DNA from: Streptomyces sp. H27-H1
GTDB lineage: Bacteria; Actinomycetota; Actinomycetes; Streptomycetales; Streptomycetaceae
Direction of reading: 5' to 3'
NCBI RefSeq assembly: GCF_026627445.1
Contig: NZ_JAPNLJ010000002.1
Span: forward strand, 203,677-267,676
DNA: 64,000 bases
Shown here: in pieces, positions 36,774 to 45,811 of the stretch
Layout of the letters: each line of letters opens with the position of its first letter
Numbering within the stretch: the stretch's first letter is position 1
Notes under the pieces: model-generated
Databases searched by the model: none
What the model was told of the DNA's origin: nothing
The model's input: only the letters and a program-made list of their open reading frames with translations
Position numbers and translations under genes: made by a program

Positions 36774-36790
36774 GGTCGGCATTGCCGAAC
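36774..36790. promoter_or_regulatory. Candidate GylR operator in front of glpF
   Basis: GGTCGGCATTGCCGAAC contains a perfect 13-bp palindrome, TCGGCATTGCCGA. It shares 14 of 17 positions with the site before gylR. It lies about 120 bp before the glpF start, where a repressor would block the glycerol promoter. Confidence 0.62.
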
Positions 36791-36911
36791 ACCTACCGGC
36801 AATACGCGTTAGGGTGTGGCAAGGCCAGGACCGGTGCAGCACTCACCGAGTGCGTGGACCGCTGGTGGGACCCGGCGGTCCGCCCACCCCTGAACGACAA
36901 AGGAGTCGCGG

Positions 36912-37694
36912 GTGTCCACCTCCGACATCTTCATCGGCGAGACCATCGGTACCGCCCTGCTCACCCTGCTCGGCGGTGGCGTCTGCGCGGCGCTGACGCT
37001 CAAGAGCTCCAAGGCCCGCGGCGCCGGCTGGCTCACGATCACCTTCGGCTGGGGTTTCGCCGTCTTGATCGCCGCCTACGTCTCGGCACCGCTCTCCGGT
37101 GCGCACCTCAACCCGGCGGTCACCGTCGGCATCGCGATCAAGGACGGCGCCTGGGGCGACGTGCCGGTCTACTTCGCCGGCCAGCTGCTGGGCGCGATGA
37201 TCGGCTCGGTCCTGATGTGGCTGGCCTACTACGGCCAGTTCCGGGCGCACCTGTCCGACCCGGAGCACATCCGTGACGCCAAGCTCGGCCCGGAGGACCC
37301 GCACCCGCACGACGTGGCCGGCCCGGTGCTCGGGATCTTCTCCACGGGGCCCGAGATCCGCAACACCGTCCAGAACCTGACGACCGAGATCATCGGCACC
37401 GCCGTCCTGGTCCTGGCCATCCTGACCCAGGGTCTGCAGGACGACGGCAAGGGCCTCGGCGTCATCGGCGTCCTGATCACCTCCTTCGTCGTGGTCGGCA
37501 TCGGCCTCTCGCTCGGCGGTCCGACCGGCTACGCCATCAACCCGGTCCGCGACCTCGGCCCGCGCATCGTCCACTCCCTGCTGCCGCTGCCCCACAAGGG
37601 CGGCTCGGACTGGAGCTACTCCTGGATCCCGGTCCTCGGCCCCCTCGCGGGTGCCGCGCTCGCCGGCGGTCTGTACAACATCGCGTTCGCCTGA
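36912..37694 (+). CDS. glpF: Glycerol uptake facilitator GlpF
   Basis: 260 residues from GTG. GlpF is an aquaglyceroporin that lets glycerol diffuse in. The two half-helix motifs are [11 protein letters not shown] (residues about 62-72) and [13 protein letters not shown] in the second half; Asp after NPVR marks the glycerol-conducting group. Six membrane helices plus the two half-helices fit the length. A loop of about 35 residues with a His/Pro stretch ([16 protein letters not shown]) is longer than in E. coli GlpF. It is the first gene of the glpF-glpK-glpD operon. Confidence 0.95.
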   Translation: MSTSDIFIGETIGTALLTLLGGGVCAALTLKSSKARGAGWLTITFGWGFAVLIAAYVSAPLSGAHLNPAVTVGIAIKDGAWGDVPVYFAGQLLGAMIGSVLMWLAYYGQFRAHLSDPEHIRDAKLGPEDPHPHDVAGPVLGIFSTGPEIRNTVQNLTTEIIGTAVLVLAILTQGLQDDGKGLGVIGVLITSFVVVGIGLSLGGPTGYAINPVRDLGPRIVHSLLPLPHKGGSDWSYSWIPVLGPLAGAALAGGLYNIAFA

Positions 37695-37772
37695 TCAGCA
37701 ATCGGCACCACGGCACCATCCGCACCGCCATTCTGATTCCGCCTACTTCGACACCCGCCAGGAGCAGCCACC

Positions 37773-39299
37773 ATGACCAGCAGCACCGGCCCGTTCATCG
37801 CCGCGATCGACCAGGGCACCACCTCCTCGCGCTGCATCGTCTTCGACCGTGACGGGCGCATCGTCTCCGTCGACCAGAAGGAGCACGCGCAGATCCTCCC
37901 GCAGCCGGGCTGGGTCGAGCACGACGCCACCGAGATCTGGACCAACGTCCAGGAGGTCGTCGCCGGAGCCATCGCCAAGGCGGAGATCAACCCCTCCGAC
38001 GTCAAGGCCGTCGGCATCACCAATCAGCGCGAGACCACCCTCCTGTGGGACCGCCACACCGGCGAGCCGGTGCACAACGCGCTGGTCTGGCAGGACACCC
38101 GTACCGACGGCCTGTGCAAGGAGCTCGGCCGCAACGTCGGGCAGGACCGCTTCCGCCGCGAGACGGGCCTGCCGCTCGCCTCGTACTTCGCCGGCCCGAA
38201 GATCCGCTGGCTGCTCGACAACGTCGAGGGCCTGCGCGAGCGTGCCGAGGCCGGGGACATCCTCTTCGGCACCATGGACTCCTGGGTCATCTGGAACCTG
38301 ACCGGCGGCGCCGAGGGCGGCGTGCACGTCACCGACGTCACCAACGCCTCGCGCACCATGCTGTTCAACCTGCACACCATGGCCTGGGACGAGCGCATCG
38401 CGGAGTCCATGGGGGTCCCCCTCAACGTCCTCCCGGAGATCAAGTCCTCCGCCGAGGTCTACGGCCACGTCAAGGACGGGGTCCTGGCCGGCGTCCCGGT
38501 CGCCTCGGCGCTCGGTGACCAGCAGGCCGCGCTGTTCGGCCAGACCTGTTTCGCCGAGGGCGAGGCGAAGTCCACGTACGGCACCGGCACGTTCATGCTG
38601 ATGAACACCGGCGACAAGATCATCAACTCCTACAGCGGCCTGCTGACCACGGTCGGCTACCAGATCGGCGACCAGAAGCCGGTCTACGCGCTGGAGGGCT
38701 CCATCGCCGTCACCGGCTCGCTCGTCCAGTGGATGCGCGACCAGATGGGCATGATCAAGACGGCGGCCGAGATCGAGACCCTGGCCTCCTCCGTCGAGGA
38801 CAACGGCGGCGCGTACTTCGTGCCCGCCTTCTCCGGCCTGTTCGCCCCGTACTGGCGCTCCGACGCCCGCGGTGTGATCGCCGGCCTCACCCGGTACGTC
38901 ACCAAGGCGCACATCGCCCGTGCCGTACTGGAGGCCACCGCCTGGCAGACCCGCGAGATCACCGACGCCATGACCAAGGACTCGGGCGTCGAGCTCGCGG
39001 CCCTGAAGGTCGACGGCGGCATGACCTCCAACAACCTGCTGATGCAGACCCTCTCCGACTTCGTGGACGCCCCCGTGGTGCGCCCGATGGTCGCCGAGAC
39101 CACCTGCCTCGGCGCCGCCTACGCCGCCGGCCTGGCCGTCGGCTTCTGGCCCGACACCGACGCCCTGCGCGCCAACTGGCGCCGCGCGGCGGAGTGGACC
39201 CCGCGGATGCCCGCCGAGCAGCGGGATCGCGAGTACAAGAGCTGGCTCAAGGCCGTCGAGCGGTCCATGGGCTGGATCGACGACGAAGACGCCAGCTGA
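37773..39299 (+). CDS. glpK: Glycerol kinase GlpK
   Basis: 508 residues from the ATG at 37773 (AGGAG upstream). GlpK phosphorylates glycerol to glycerol-3-phosphate with ATP, trapping it in the cell. FGGY-family markers are [16 protein letters not shown] (residues 12-27), [22 protein letters not shown] sequence at [14 protein letters not shown], and [13 protein letters not shown]. The catalytic base is expected in the [19 protein letters not shown] region. The start is 78 bp after glpF. It is a single full-length copy. Confidence 0.97.
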   Translation: MTSSTGPFIAAIDQGTTSSRCIVFDRDGRIVSVDQKEHAQILPQPGWVEHDATEIWTNVQEVVAGAIAKAEINPSDVKAVGITNQRETTLLWDRHTGEPVHNALVWQDTRTDGLCKELGRNVGQDRFRRETGLPLASYFAGPKIRWLLDNVEGLRERAEAGDILFGTMDSWVIWNLTGGAEGGVHVTDVTNASRTMLFNLHTMAWDERIAESMGVPLNVLPEIKSSAEVYGHVKDGVLAGVPVASALGDQQAALFGQTCFAEGEAKSTYGTGTFMLMNTGDKIINSYSGLLTTVGYQIGDQKPVYALEGSIAVTGSLVQWMRDQMGMIKTAAEIETLASSVEDNGGAYFVPAFSGLFAPYWRSDARGVIAGLTRYVTKAHIARAVLEATAWQTREITDAMTKDSGVELAALKVDGGMTSNNLLMQTLSDFVDAPVVRPMVAETTCLGAAYAAGLAVGFWPDTDALRANWRRAAEWTPRMPAEQRDREYKSWLKAVERSMGWIDDEDAS

Positions 39300-39343
39300 C
39301 CGCACGGCCGGCGCAATCGACGAGCAAGTAGGAGTCAACGGAT

Positions 39344-40951
39344 ATGAGCACCCCGCAGAGCGTTCCCACCCTGGGTACGCACCCGACCGCCGGTTCGAAC
39401 GCGAGCCGTGCCGAGACCCGTGAGCAGCTGGCGAAGGCCACGTACGACCTGCTGGTCATCGGCGGTGGGATCCTGGGCACCTCGGTGGCCTGGCATGCCG
39501 CGCAGTCGGGTCTGCGGGTCGCCATGGTGGACGCCGGCGACTTCGCCGGCGCCACTTCCTCGGCTTCCTCCAAGCTCGTCCACGGTGGCCTCCGCTACCT
39601 GCAGACCGGTTCGGTCAAGCTGGTCGCGGAGAACCACCACGAGCGCCGGGTGCTGGCCAAGGACGTGGCCCCGCACCTGGTCAACCCGCTCACCTTCTAC
39701 CTGCCCGTCTACAAGGGCGGTCCGGTCGGGGCGGCGAAGCTGGGCGCGGGCGTGTTCGCGTACTCGGCGCTCTCGGGCTTCGGCGACGGCATGGGCAAGA
39801 TCATCTCGCCGGCCCGTGCCGCCGCCGACAACCCGGGTCTGAAGACGGACGGCCTGAAGGCTGTCGCGGTCTACTACGACCACCAGATGAACGACTCGCG
39901 CGTCGCGGTCATGACGGTCCGCGCGGCCGTCGAGTCGGGCGCGGTCGTCCTGAACCACGCCGAGGTCACCGGTCTGCGCATGACGCGCGGCCGGGTCTCG
40001 GGCGCCGAGCTCAAGGACCGCCTGGACGGCACCGAGTTCGGTGTGGACGCCCGTGTCGTGCTGAACGCCACCGGCCCGTGGGTGGACCACCTGAGGCGTA
40101 TGGAGGACAAGCACTCGATGCCGTCCATCCGCCTCTCCAAGGGCGCGCACATCGTGATGAAGCGCAAGTCGCCGTGGAAGGCCGCGATGGCCACCCCGAT
40201 CGACAAGTACCGCATCACCTTCGCCCTGCCGTGGGAGGACCAGCTGCTGCTGGGCACCACGGACGAGGTGTACGAGGGCGACCCGGCGGACGTGCGCGCC
40301 ACCGAGGGTGACATCCAGCAGATCCTGGACGAGGCGGCGTTCTCGGTGAAGGACGCCGATCTGGACCGCTCGCTGATGACGTACGCCTTCGCGGGCCTGC
40401 GCGTGCTGCCCGGCGGTCCGGGTGGGGTGGAGAAGGCCAAGCGCGAGACGGTGGTGTCCGAGGGCGCGGGCGGCATGCTGTCGGTGGCCGGCGGCAAGTG
40501 GACCACGTACCGGCACATCGGGCGTGTGGTCATGGAGAAGCTGGCCAGGCTTCCGGGCAGTCCGCTGACCGAGGACATGGAGCCGGTGAAGTCCCTCGTA
40601 CGACGGATCGCGCTGCCCGGTGTCGCCAACCCGAACGCGGTGGCGCACCGGCTGCTCGTGGACCGTGAGCCGGGCTCGCGGATGGACCCGCTGACCGCGC
40701 GCCACCTGGCCTCGCACTACGGTTCGCTGGCCTTCGACATCGCACGGCTCGCGAACGAGGACCCGGCGCTGGCCGAGCGGATCCACCCGGACGGGCCGGA
40801 GATCTGGGCGCAGGTCGCCTACGCCCGGGACAACGAGTGGGCCGAGACGGCCGACGACGTGCTGCGCCGCCGTACGACGGTGACGGTCCGCGGTCTGGAC
40901 AGCGCCGAAGTGCGCGGCCGCGTCGAGGAGATGCTGGCCGACAAGGCGTAA
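39344..40951 (+). CDS. glpD: Aerobic glycerol-3-phosphate dehydrogenase GlpD
   Basis: 535 residues from the ATG at 39344 with TAGGAG upstream. GlpD is an FAD enzyme at the membrane that oxidises glycerol-3-phosphate to dihydroxyacetone phosphate and passes electrons to quinone. The FAD motif VIGGGILGTSVAWHAAQSG is at residues about 38-56; GATSSASSKLVHGGLRYLQ follows. The substrate region includes GTTDEVYEGDPADV and SVAGGKWTTYRHIG. It ends the operon; a terminator follows 19 bp later. Confidence 0.96.
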   Translation: MSTPQSVPTLGTHPTAGSNASRAETREQLAKATYDLLVIGGGILGTSVAWHAAQSGLRVAMVDAGDFAGATSSASSKLVHGGLRYLQTGSVKLVAENHHERRVLAKDVAPHLVNPLTFYLPVYKGGPVGAAKLGAGVFAYSALSGFGDGMGKIISPARAAADNPGLKTDGLKAVAVYYDHQMNDSRVAVMTVRAAVESGAVVLNHAEVTGLRMTRGRVSGAELKDRLDGTEFGVDARVVLNATGPWVDHLRRMEDKHSMPSIRLSKGAHIVMKRKSPWKAAMATPIDKYRITFALPWEDQLLLGTTDEVYEGDPADVRATEGDIQQILDEAAFSVKDADLDRSLMTYAFAGLRVLPGGPGGVEKAKRETVVSEGAGGMLSVAGGKWTTYRHIGRVVMEKLARLPGSPLTEDMEPVKSLVRRIALPGVANPNAVAHRLLVDREPGSRMDPLTARHLASHYGSLAFDIARLANEDPALAERIHPDGPEIWAQVAYARDNEWAETADDVLRRRTTVTVRGLDSAEVRGRVEEMLADKA

Positions 40952-40969
40952 GCGGTGGCGTGAACGGGG

Positions 40970-41001
40970 AGAGGGGCGGTTCCAGGGGGAACCGCCCCTC
41001 T
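40970..41001 (+). terminator. Terminator after glpD
   Basis: AGAGGGGCGGTTCC and its complement form a 14-bp perfect stem with an AGGG loop. It ends the glycerol operon. Confidence 0.88.
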
Positions 41002-41078
41002 GTCGTGGGCTGTGGCCGGTGCCTCATCAAGGCTTAGGCTGACCCACGTACACAAGGGAACTTCGGAAGGAGACCTGG

Positions 41079-42095
41079 GTGATCGAGCTTGAGGGCGTGC
41101 CCGAGCTGATCGACCCGGTCATGGTGGCCGCGTTCGAGGGCTGGAACGACGCGGGTGACGCGGCCTCCGGCGCGGTCGCACACCTGGACCGGGAGTGGAA
41201 GGGCGAGGTCTTCGCGGCTCTGGACGCCGAGGACTACTACGATTTCCAGGTCAACCGGCCCACCGTGTGGCTGGACAACGGGGTACGGAAGATCACGTGG
41301 CCGACGACCCGGCTGTCGGTGGTCCGCATCGGCGGCGCCAAGCCGCGCGACCTGGTGCTGGTGCGGGGCATCGAACCGTCCATGCGGTGGCGTTCGTTCT
41401 GCAACGAGATCCTGGGCTTCGCCCACGAGCTGGGCGTGGAGATGGTCGTCATCCTGGGGGCGCTGCTGGGTGACACCCCGCACACCCGCCCGGTGCCGGT
41501 CAGCGGGGTGACCTCGGACGCCGATCTGGCGCGGACGATGGACCTGGAGGAGACCAAGTACGAGGGCCCGACCGGGATCGTGGGCGTCCTCCAGGAGGCC
41601 TGCACCCATGCCGGGGTGCCGGCGGTGTCCCTGTGGGCGGCGGTGCCGCACTACGTCTCCCAGCCGCCGAATCCGAAGGCGACCCTGGCGCTGCTCAACC
41701 GGCTGGAGGATCTGATCGACATCCGGATCCCGCTGGGTGAACTCCCCGAGGACGCCCGGGCGTGGCAGCTGGGCGTGGACCAACTGGCCGCCGAGGACAG
41801 CGAGGTGGCGGAGTACGTCCAGACGCTGGAGGAGGCGCGGGACACCGCGGACCTGCCGGAGGCCTCGGGCGATGCGATCGCCCGGGAGTTCGAGCGGTAC
41901 CTGAGGCGGCGCGATCCTTCCGCGGCCCCGGAGCCGGGGGACGGCTCGTACCTGCGGGACACCTCCGGCGGGATGACGCGCCCGCCGAAGCGCAAGCCGG
42001 AACCGTCCCCGGAGCCGTCCGGGGAGGAGCCGCAGCCGCCCGGCGCCGCGGCGGGCGAGTCCGAGGACGAGACCCCGGAGCCACCGGAGGCGTAG
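41079..42095 (+). CDS. PAC2-family protein
   Basis: 338 residues from GTG 41079 with GGAAGGAGA upstream. The PAC2 (proteasome assembly chaperone 2) domain fills about residues 1-230: VMVAAFEGWNDAGDAASGAV at the N-terminus, RIGGAKPRDLVLVRGIEPSM, and YEGPTGIVGVLQEACTHAGV. A disordered acidic, Pro-rich tail of about 70 residues follows. Archaeal and eukaryotic relatives help build the proteasome; the bacterial protein has not been shown to, as far as I know. It lies about 25 kb from prcBA. Immediately downstream is a bidirectional terminator. Confidence 0.9.
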   Translation: MIELEGVPELIDPVMVAAFEGWNDAGDAASGAVAHLDREWKGEVFAALDAEDYYDFQVNRPTVWLDNGVRKITWPTTRLSVVRIGGAKPRDLVLVRGIEPSMRWRSFCNEILGFAHELGVEMVVILGALLGDTPHTRPVPVSGVTSDADLARTMDLEETKYEGPTGIVGVLQEACTHAGVPAVSLWAAVPHYVSQPPNPKATLALLNRLEDLIDIRIPLGELPEDARAWQLGVDQLAAEDSEVAEYVQTLEEARDTADLPEASGDAIAREFERYLRRRDPSAAPEPGDGSYLRDTSGGMTRPPKRKPEPSPEPSGEEPQPPGAAAGESEDETPEPPEA

Positions 42096-42140
42096 CCCGT
42101 GCGGGCCGCCTCCCGGGGCCCGGACCCTGCTCCTCGAACG

Positions 42141-42184
42141 CCGGAGGGGCTGGAGTCGCCCTACGGGCACTCCAGCCCCTCCGG
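42141..42184. terminator. Long bidirectional hairpin between the PAC2 and mshC genes
   Basis: CCGGAGGGGCTGGAGT pairs perfectly over 16 bp with its complement; GCCC-TAC-GGGC tops the stem. Flanking GAACG/CGTTC (42136-42140 and 42188-42192) extend it. The arm sequence GAACGCCGGAGGGGCTGG is, from my recollection, a very common intergenic repeat in Streptomyces genomes. Confidence 0.85.
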
Positions 42185-42207
42185 GCACGTTCGGCCTTGC
42201 CCGCGTC

Positions 42208-43437
42208 CTACAGGGCCACGCCGAGCAGCGCGTCCACGGTGCGGGAGACCAGGCCGGGGGCCGACTCGTCGTCGCCGTCGGAGACGAGCTGGCGCTCGAC
42301 CCAGCGGTCCACGGCGGCCAGCGCCGCCGGGGCGTCCAGGTCGTTGGAGAGTGCTTCGCGGACCTCCTCCACCAGGGTGTCGGCCGCGATGCCGTCGGGG
42401 CGGGAGACGGCCGCGCGCCAGCGCTCCAGGCGGGCCACCGCTTCCGCGAGGACCGCGTCGGTCCACTCCCAGTCGGCGCGGTAGTGGTGCGAGAGCAGGG
42501 CCAGGCGGATCGCCGCCGGGTCCACTCCGGCTCGCCGCAGGGCGGATACGAAGACCAGGTTGCCCTTGGACTTCGACATCTTCTCGCCGTGCAGCGCGAC
42601 CATTCCGGCGTGTACGTACGCCTTGGCCATCGGGAACTCGCCGGTCAGCACCTGAGCGTGCGAGGCGCCCATCTCGTGGTGCGGGAAGGCCAGGTCGGAG
42701 CCGCCTCCCTGGATGTCGAAGGTCATCCCCAGGTGGTCCAGGGCGATGGCCACGCACTCGATGTGCCAGCCCGGCCGGCCGCGGCCCAGCGAGCCGCCGT
42801 CCCAGCTCGGCTCGCCCGCGCGGGCGGCCATCCACAGCATCGGGTCGAGCGGGTTCTTCTTGCCCGCGCGGTCGGGGTCGCCGCCCCGCTCGGCCGACAG
42901 CAGGCGCATCGCCTCGGCGTCCAGGTTGGACACCTTGCCGAAGTTCGGGTCGGACTCCACCGAGAAGTAGACGTCGCCGTCCAGCTCGTAGGCGGCTCCC
43001 GCGTCCCGCAGCCGCTCGACCAGCGGCACGATGCCGGGTATGGCCTCGACGGCGCCGATGTAGTGCTGCGGCGGCAGCATCCGCAGGGCGGTCATGTCCT
43101 CGCGGAAGAGCGCGGTCTCGCGTTCGGCGAGCTCGGTCCAGTCCTGGTTGTCGCGCAGTGCCCGCTCCAGCAGCGGGTCGTCCACGTCCGTGACGTTCTG
43201 GACGTAGTGGACCTGCCGCTTGGTGTCGAGCCACACGCGCTGCACGAGGTCGAACGCGTTGTAGGTCGCCGCGTGACCGATGTGAGTCGCGTCGTACGGG
43301 GTGATCCCGCAGACATAGATACGGGCGACGGGACCGGGGGCGAGGGTGATCGTCCCCTGGGTCGCGGTGTCGTGGATCTGGAGGTCGCGGCCCTTGCCAG
43401 GAAGGGCGGGGACCTCAGAAGCGGGCCAGGCATGCAT
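42208..43437 (-). CDS. mshC: Mycothiol ligase MshC (cysteine--glucosaminyl inositol ligase)
   Basis: 409 residues from ATG. MshC activates cysteine with ATP and joins it to GlcN-Ins, the third step of mycothiol biosynthesis. It descends from cysteinyl-tRNA synthetase: the HIGH-type motif [13 protein letters not shown] is near residue 52 and the KMSKSKGN loop near residue 296. Zinc ligands are Cys43 in VCGITPY, WHIECVA and the His of FPHHEMGAS. The start [16 protein letters not shown] matches the family. It is the last gene of a leftward cluster with the kinase-like, DUF3090 and phosphatase genes. The domains of a tRNA-binding C-terminus are absent, as expected. Confidence 0.96.
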   Translation of the reverse strand: MHAWPASEVPALPGKGRDLQIHDTATQGTITLAPGPVARIYVCGITPYDATHIGHAATYNAFDLVQRVWLDTKRQVHYVQNVTDVDDPLLERALRDNQDWTELAERETALFREDMTALRMLPPQHYIGAVEAIPGIVPLVERLRDAGAAYELDGDVYFSVESDPNFGKVSNLDAEAMRLLSAERGGDPDRAGKKNPLDPMLWMAARAGEPSWDGGSLGRGRPGWHIECVAIALDHLGMTFDIQGGGSDLAFPHHEMGASHAQVLTGEFPMAKAYVHAGMVALHGEKMSKSKGNLVFVSALRRAGVDPAAIRLALLSHHYRADWEWTDAVLAEAVARLERWRAAVSRPDGIAADTLVEEVREALSNDLDAPAALAAVDRWVERQLVSDGDDESAPGLVSRTVDALLGVAL

Positions 43438-43547
43438 GCGTCGAGACTAACCGGACGGGTGTTCCGAAAACGAACCGGACCTGCACTGTTGTCTTGATCG
43501 GCACTCTTGCGCCATGGCCGGTTCTGTGCGTGCGTGCCCCGGCCCGG

Positions 43548-44351
43548 TCAGACGGGCGGCCACGGGATCGCGGGCCACTGCCCCGAGGGCTGCGGATGCT
43601 TCCCGGTGCGCAGCAGTAGGGCCACGCGGCCCCGTACGGCGGCCAGCTCGGCGGTGGTGACCAGTTCGGCCAGCCGGGTGGCGAGCGGCTCCCCTGCGGC
43701 CAGTGCGGCCTCCAGGGCGCTCAGCACGGATCCCGCTTCCTCGGTCAGCGGCTCCCCCGCCCAGCCCCACAGGAGGGTGCGCAGCTTGTCCTCGGTGTGG
43801 AAGGTCACTCCGTGGTCGATGCCGTAGAGCCGTCCGTCGGGAGCGGGCAGCAGGTGGCCGCCCTTGCGGTCACCGTTGTTGATCACGGCGTCGAGGACCG
43901 ACATCCGGCGCAGCCGCTCGTCATCGGCGTGCACGAGCAGCGCGGTGCGGCCCTCGCCGACCTCGGCGAAGGCGACGGGCTTCCAGCCCTCGCCCGCCTC
44001 CTCGCCGTCCACGAGCGCGAGCAGTTCCGTCTGCGGGGACTCCCCCGTCTCGATCCACTGCTGGACCATTCCCTCGCCGTACGGTCCGTCGCGCAGCACG
44101 GTCGGGGGCACGAGGCCCCATCCGGTGGCCTCGGAGATCAGGTACGCGGCGACCTCGCGCCGGGCGAGGTTGCCGTCGGGGAAGTCCCACAGCGGGCGCT
44201 CGCCCTTGACCGGTTTGTACACGCAGTCGGCGCTCGCACCCCCGTGCGTGACGTTGCACAGCAGGACGGCGTTGGACGCCTCCCGGATCTGGCCGACGAC
44301 GGCGAGTTCCCCGTGGGCCAGCAGTTCCTCCAGCTCCCCCGTGGCGTTCAC
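43548..44351 (-). CDS. Kinase-like protein of the SCO1664 family (PI3/PI4-kinase-like fold)
   Basis: 267 residues from GTG 44349-44351, which overlaps the stop of the DUF3090 gene (GTGA). The sequence has kinase-like landmarks: CVYKPVKGERPLWDFPDG with Lys46 as a nucleotide-binding candidate, REVAAYLI with Glu66, INNGDRKGGHLL with Asp161 and Lys163, and YGIDHGVTFH with Asp179. This pattern resembles the lipid-kinase/HipA-type cores. The family is restricted to actinobacteria as far as I know. The substrate is unknown. It sits between DUF3090 and mshC and is translationally coupled to the former. Confidence 0.88.
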   Translation of the reverse strand: MNATGELEELLAHGELAVVGQIREASNAVLLCNVTHGGASADCVYKPVKGERPLWDFPDGNLARREVAAYLISEATGWGLVPPTVLRDGPYGEGMVQQWIETGESPQTELLALVDGEEAGEGWKPVAFAEVGEGRTALLVHADDERLRRMSVLDAVINNGDRKGGHLLPAPDGRLYGIDHGVTFHTEDKLRTLLWGWAGEPLTEEAGSVLSALEAALAAGEPLATRLAELVTTAELAAVRGRVALLLRTGKHPQPSGQWPAIPWPPV

Positions 44352-44938
44352 GCCTGGCGCCGGTAGCCGTTCTGGCGCGGGCAGACGTGCCCTTCGGGGT
44401 CCAGGGGGAGGCTGCACAGCGGGCACGGCGGGCGGCCCGCGTTGACCACGTCCAGGGCCCGCTTGGTGAAGGCCCGGGCCTGGGCGCCGGTGAGGCGGAC
44501 GCGCAGCATCGGCGGCCCGTTCTCCTCGTCCTGGAGCAGCCGCTCCTCGGCCTCGGCGAGGTCCTCGCCCGAGTCGGCGTCGAGTTCCACCAGCGCCTGC
44601 GCCTCGACGATCATGCGCTGGTCCTCGCCGTCCCAGGCCAGGGCCATGGTGCCGACGCGGAACTCCTCCTCGACGGGGACGTCCAGGGGTGCGGTGTCGG
44701 TCGCCTCGGCGGGGGCCACGGCCGGGACGGGGGCATTGCCCCCGGTGCGGCGTACGACCTCGTCCAGCAGTTCTTCCATCCGCTCCGCGAGCGCCGTCAC
44801 CTGGGTCTTCTCCAGGGAGACGCTGGTGACGCGGGGGCCGGTGGAGGCCTGCAGGAAGAACGTACGGCGTCCAGGCAGGCCGACCGTGCCGGCCACGAAA
44901 CGGTCCGGCGGGTCGTAGAGGAACACCTGACGGGGCAC
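44348..44938 (-). CDS. DUF3090 protein with a C-terminal zinc knuckle
   Basis: 196 residues from GTG. The N-terminal half carries PRQVFLYDPPDRFVAGTVGL and FFLQASTGPRVTSVSLEK, the DUF3090 pattern. The C-terminus holds CPLCSLPLDPEGHVCPRQNG, a zinc-binding pair of knuckles. The stop overlaps the start of the kinase-like gene by 4 bases. An upstream hairpin (44952-44973) ends close to the ribosome-binding site. The function is unknown; it is part of a conserved actinobacterial trio with the kinase-like protein and the phosphatase. Confidence 0.88.
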   Translation of the reverse strand: MPRQVFLYDPPDRFVAGTVGLPGRRTFFLQASTGPRVTSVSLEKTQVTALAERMEELLDEVVRRTGGNAPVPAVAPAEATDTAPLDVPVEEEFRVGTMALAWDGEDQRMIVEAQALVELDADSGEDLAEAEERLLQDEENGPPMLRVRLTGAQARAFTKRALDVVNAGRPPCPLCSLPLDPEGHVCPRQNGYRRQA

Positions 44939-44951
44939 GTCCAGTCTCCAA

Positions 44952-44973
44952 GTGTCCGGGGTCCCCCGGACAC
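44952..44973 (-). other. Hairpin directly upstream of the DUF3090 start
   Basis: GTGTCCGGGG and CCCCGGACAC form 10-bp arms with almost no loop, ending 14 bases before the GTG start. It could be a weak terminator for the phosphatase gene or a structure that affects translation of the next gene. The evidence is structural only. Confidence 0.4.
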
Positions 44974-45041
44974 GGTCCGGGGGGAGGCAGGGGCAGGACT
45001 GCGCCCATGGGTTGGCCCGCCCACCCTACTGCGCCGTTCGA

Positions 45042-45749
45042 TCACACCGCGCCCGCACCGCCCCCCACGACCGCGTTGCCGCCGTCTTCGGCCTCTTTGT
45101 CCTCCGGCACCGTTTCGCGGGGCGCGAACGAGGCGAAGTCACCGGTGTCGCCGAGCCGGAGCAGGAAGGGCCGGGTGGGGGTGTAGCGGATCGCGGTGAC
45201 CGAGCAGGGATCGACGTGGATGCGCTGGAAGAGGTCCAGGTGCATGCCGAGGGCGTCCGCGACGAGGGACTTGATGATGTCGCCGTGCGAGCACATCAGG
45301 AACACGGCGTCCGCGCCGTGTTCCTCCTCGATCCGGGCGTTCCAGTCCCGGACGGCGTCCACGGCGCGGGTCTGCATGGCCCGCATGGACTCGCCGCCGG
45401 GGAAGGCGGCGGCCGACGGGTGCTGCTGGACGATGCGCATCAGCGGTTCCGCGGACAGTTCGGAGAGTTTGCGGCCCGACCAGTCGCCGTAGTGGCACTC
45501 GCCGATCCGCTCGTCGGTGTGCAGCGCGAGACCGGGCCGGGCCGCCAGCAGCGGGGCCAGGGTCTCGGCGCACCGCTCCAGCGGGCTGGTGACGGCGGCG
45601 GCGAGGGGCACGCCGGCGAGCCGCCCGGGCAGCGCGGCGGCCTGTTCGGCTCCGTGCTCGTCGAGGGTCACCCCCGGGGTCCATCCGGCGAGCAGCCCTG
45701 CGGTGTTGGCGGTGGACCGCCCGTGTCGTACGAGGATCAGCGTGGCCAT
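45042..45749 (-). CDS. Histidine phosphatase-family protein (MSMEG_4193 type)
   Basis: 235 residues from the ATG at 45747-45749; a GTG two codons earlier is also possible. The phosphoglycerate mutase-like motif is LILVRHGRST, with the phosphorylated His at residue 9; the second His is in CSHGDIIKS and the acid in GECHYGDWSG. A Gly/Ala tail ends the protein. It is the first gene of the leftward set phosphatase-DUF3090-kinase-like-mshC. A phosphatase paired with a kinase-like protein suggests antagonism on a shared substrate (inference). The CorA gene is divergent. Confidence 0.92.
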   Translation of the reverse strand: MATLILVRHGRSTANTAGLLAGWTPGVTLDEHGAEQAAALPGRLAGVPLAAAVTSPLERCAETLAPLLAARPGLALHTDERIGECHYGDWSGRKLSELSAEPLMRIVQQHPSAAAFPGGESMRAMQTRAVDAVRDWNARIEEEHGADAVFLMCSHGDIIKSLVADALGMHLDLFQRIHVDPCSVTAIRYTPTRPFLLRLGDTGDFASFAPRETVPEDKEAEDGGNAVVGGGAGAV

Positions 45750-45811
45750 GGCCACAGCGTATGCGGTGGCGCTGGTGTGCGGACGGGGCCCCGGCAGGGA
45801 ACAATGCGCGA

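Larger units (their letters stand above)
36582..36911 (+). promoter_or_regulatory. 330-bp glpF promoter region
   Basis: No gene is visible here. The region holds the gylR terminator, then an AT-richer stretch (36650-36720), a TTGACG hexamer at 36734-36739 with no clear -10, and the candidate GylR operator at 36774-36790. The glpF start (GTG 36912) has AAAGGAG 7 bases upstream. The promoter must lie between 36680 and 36830. Confidence 0.6.
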
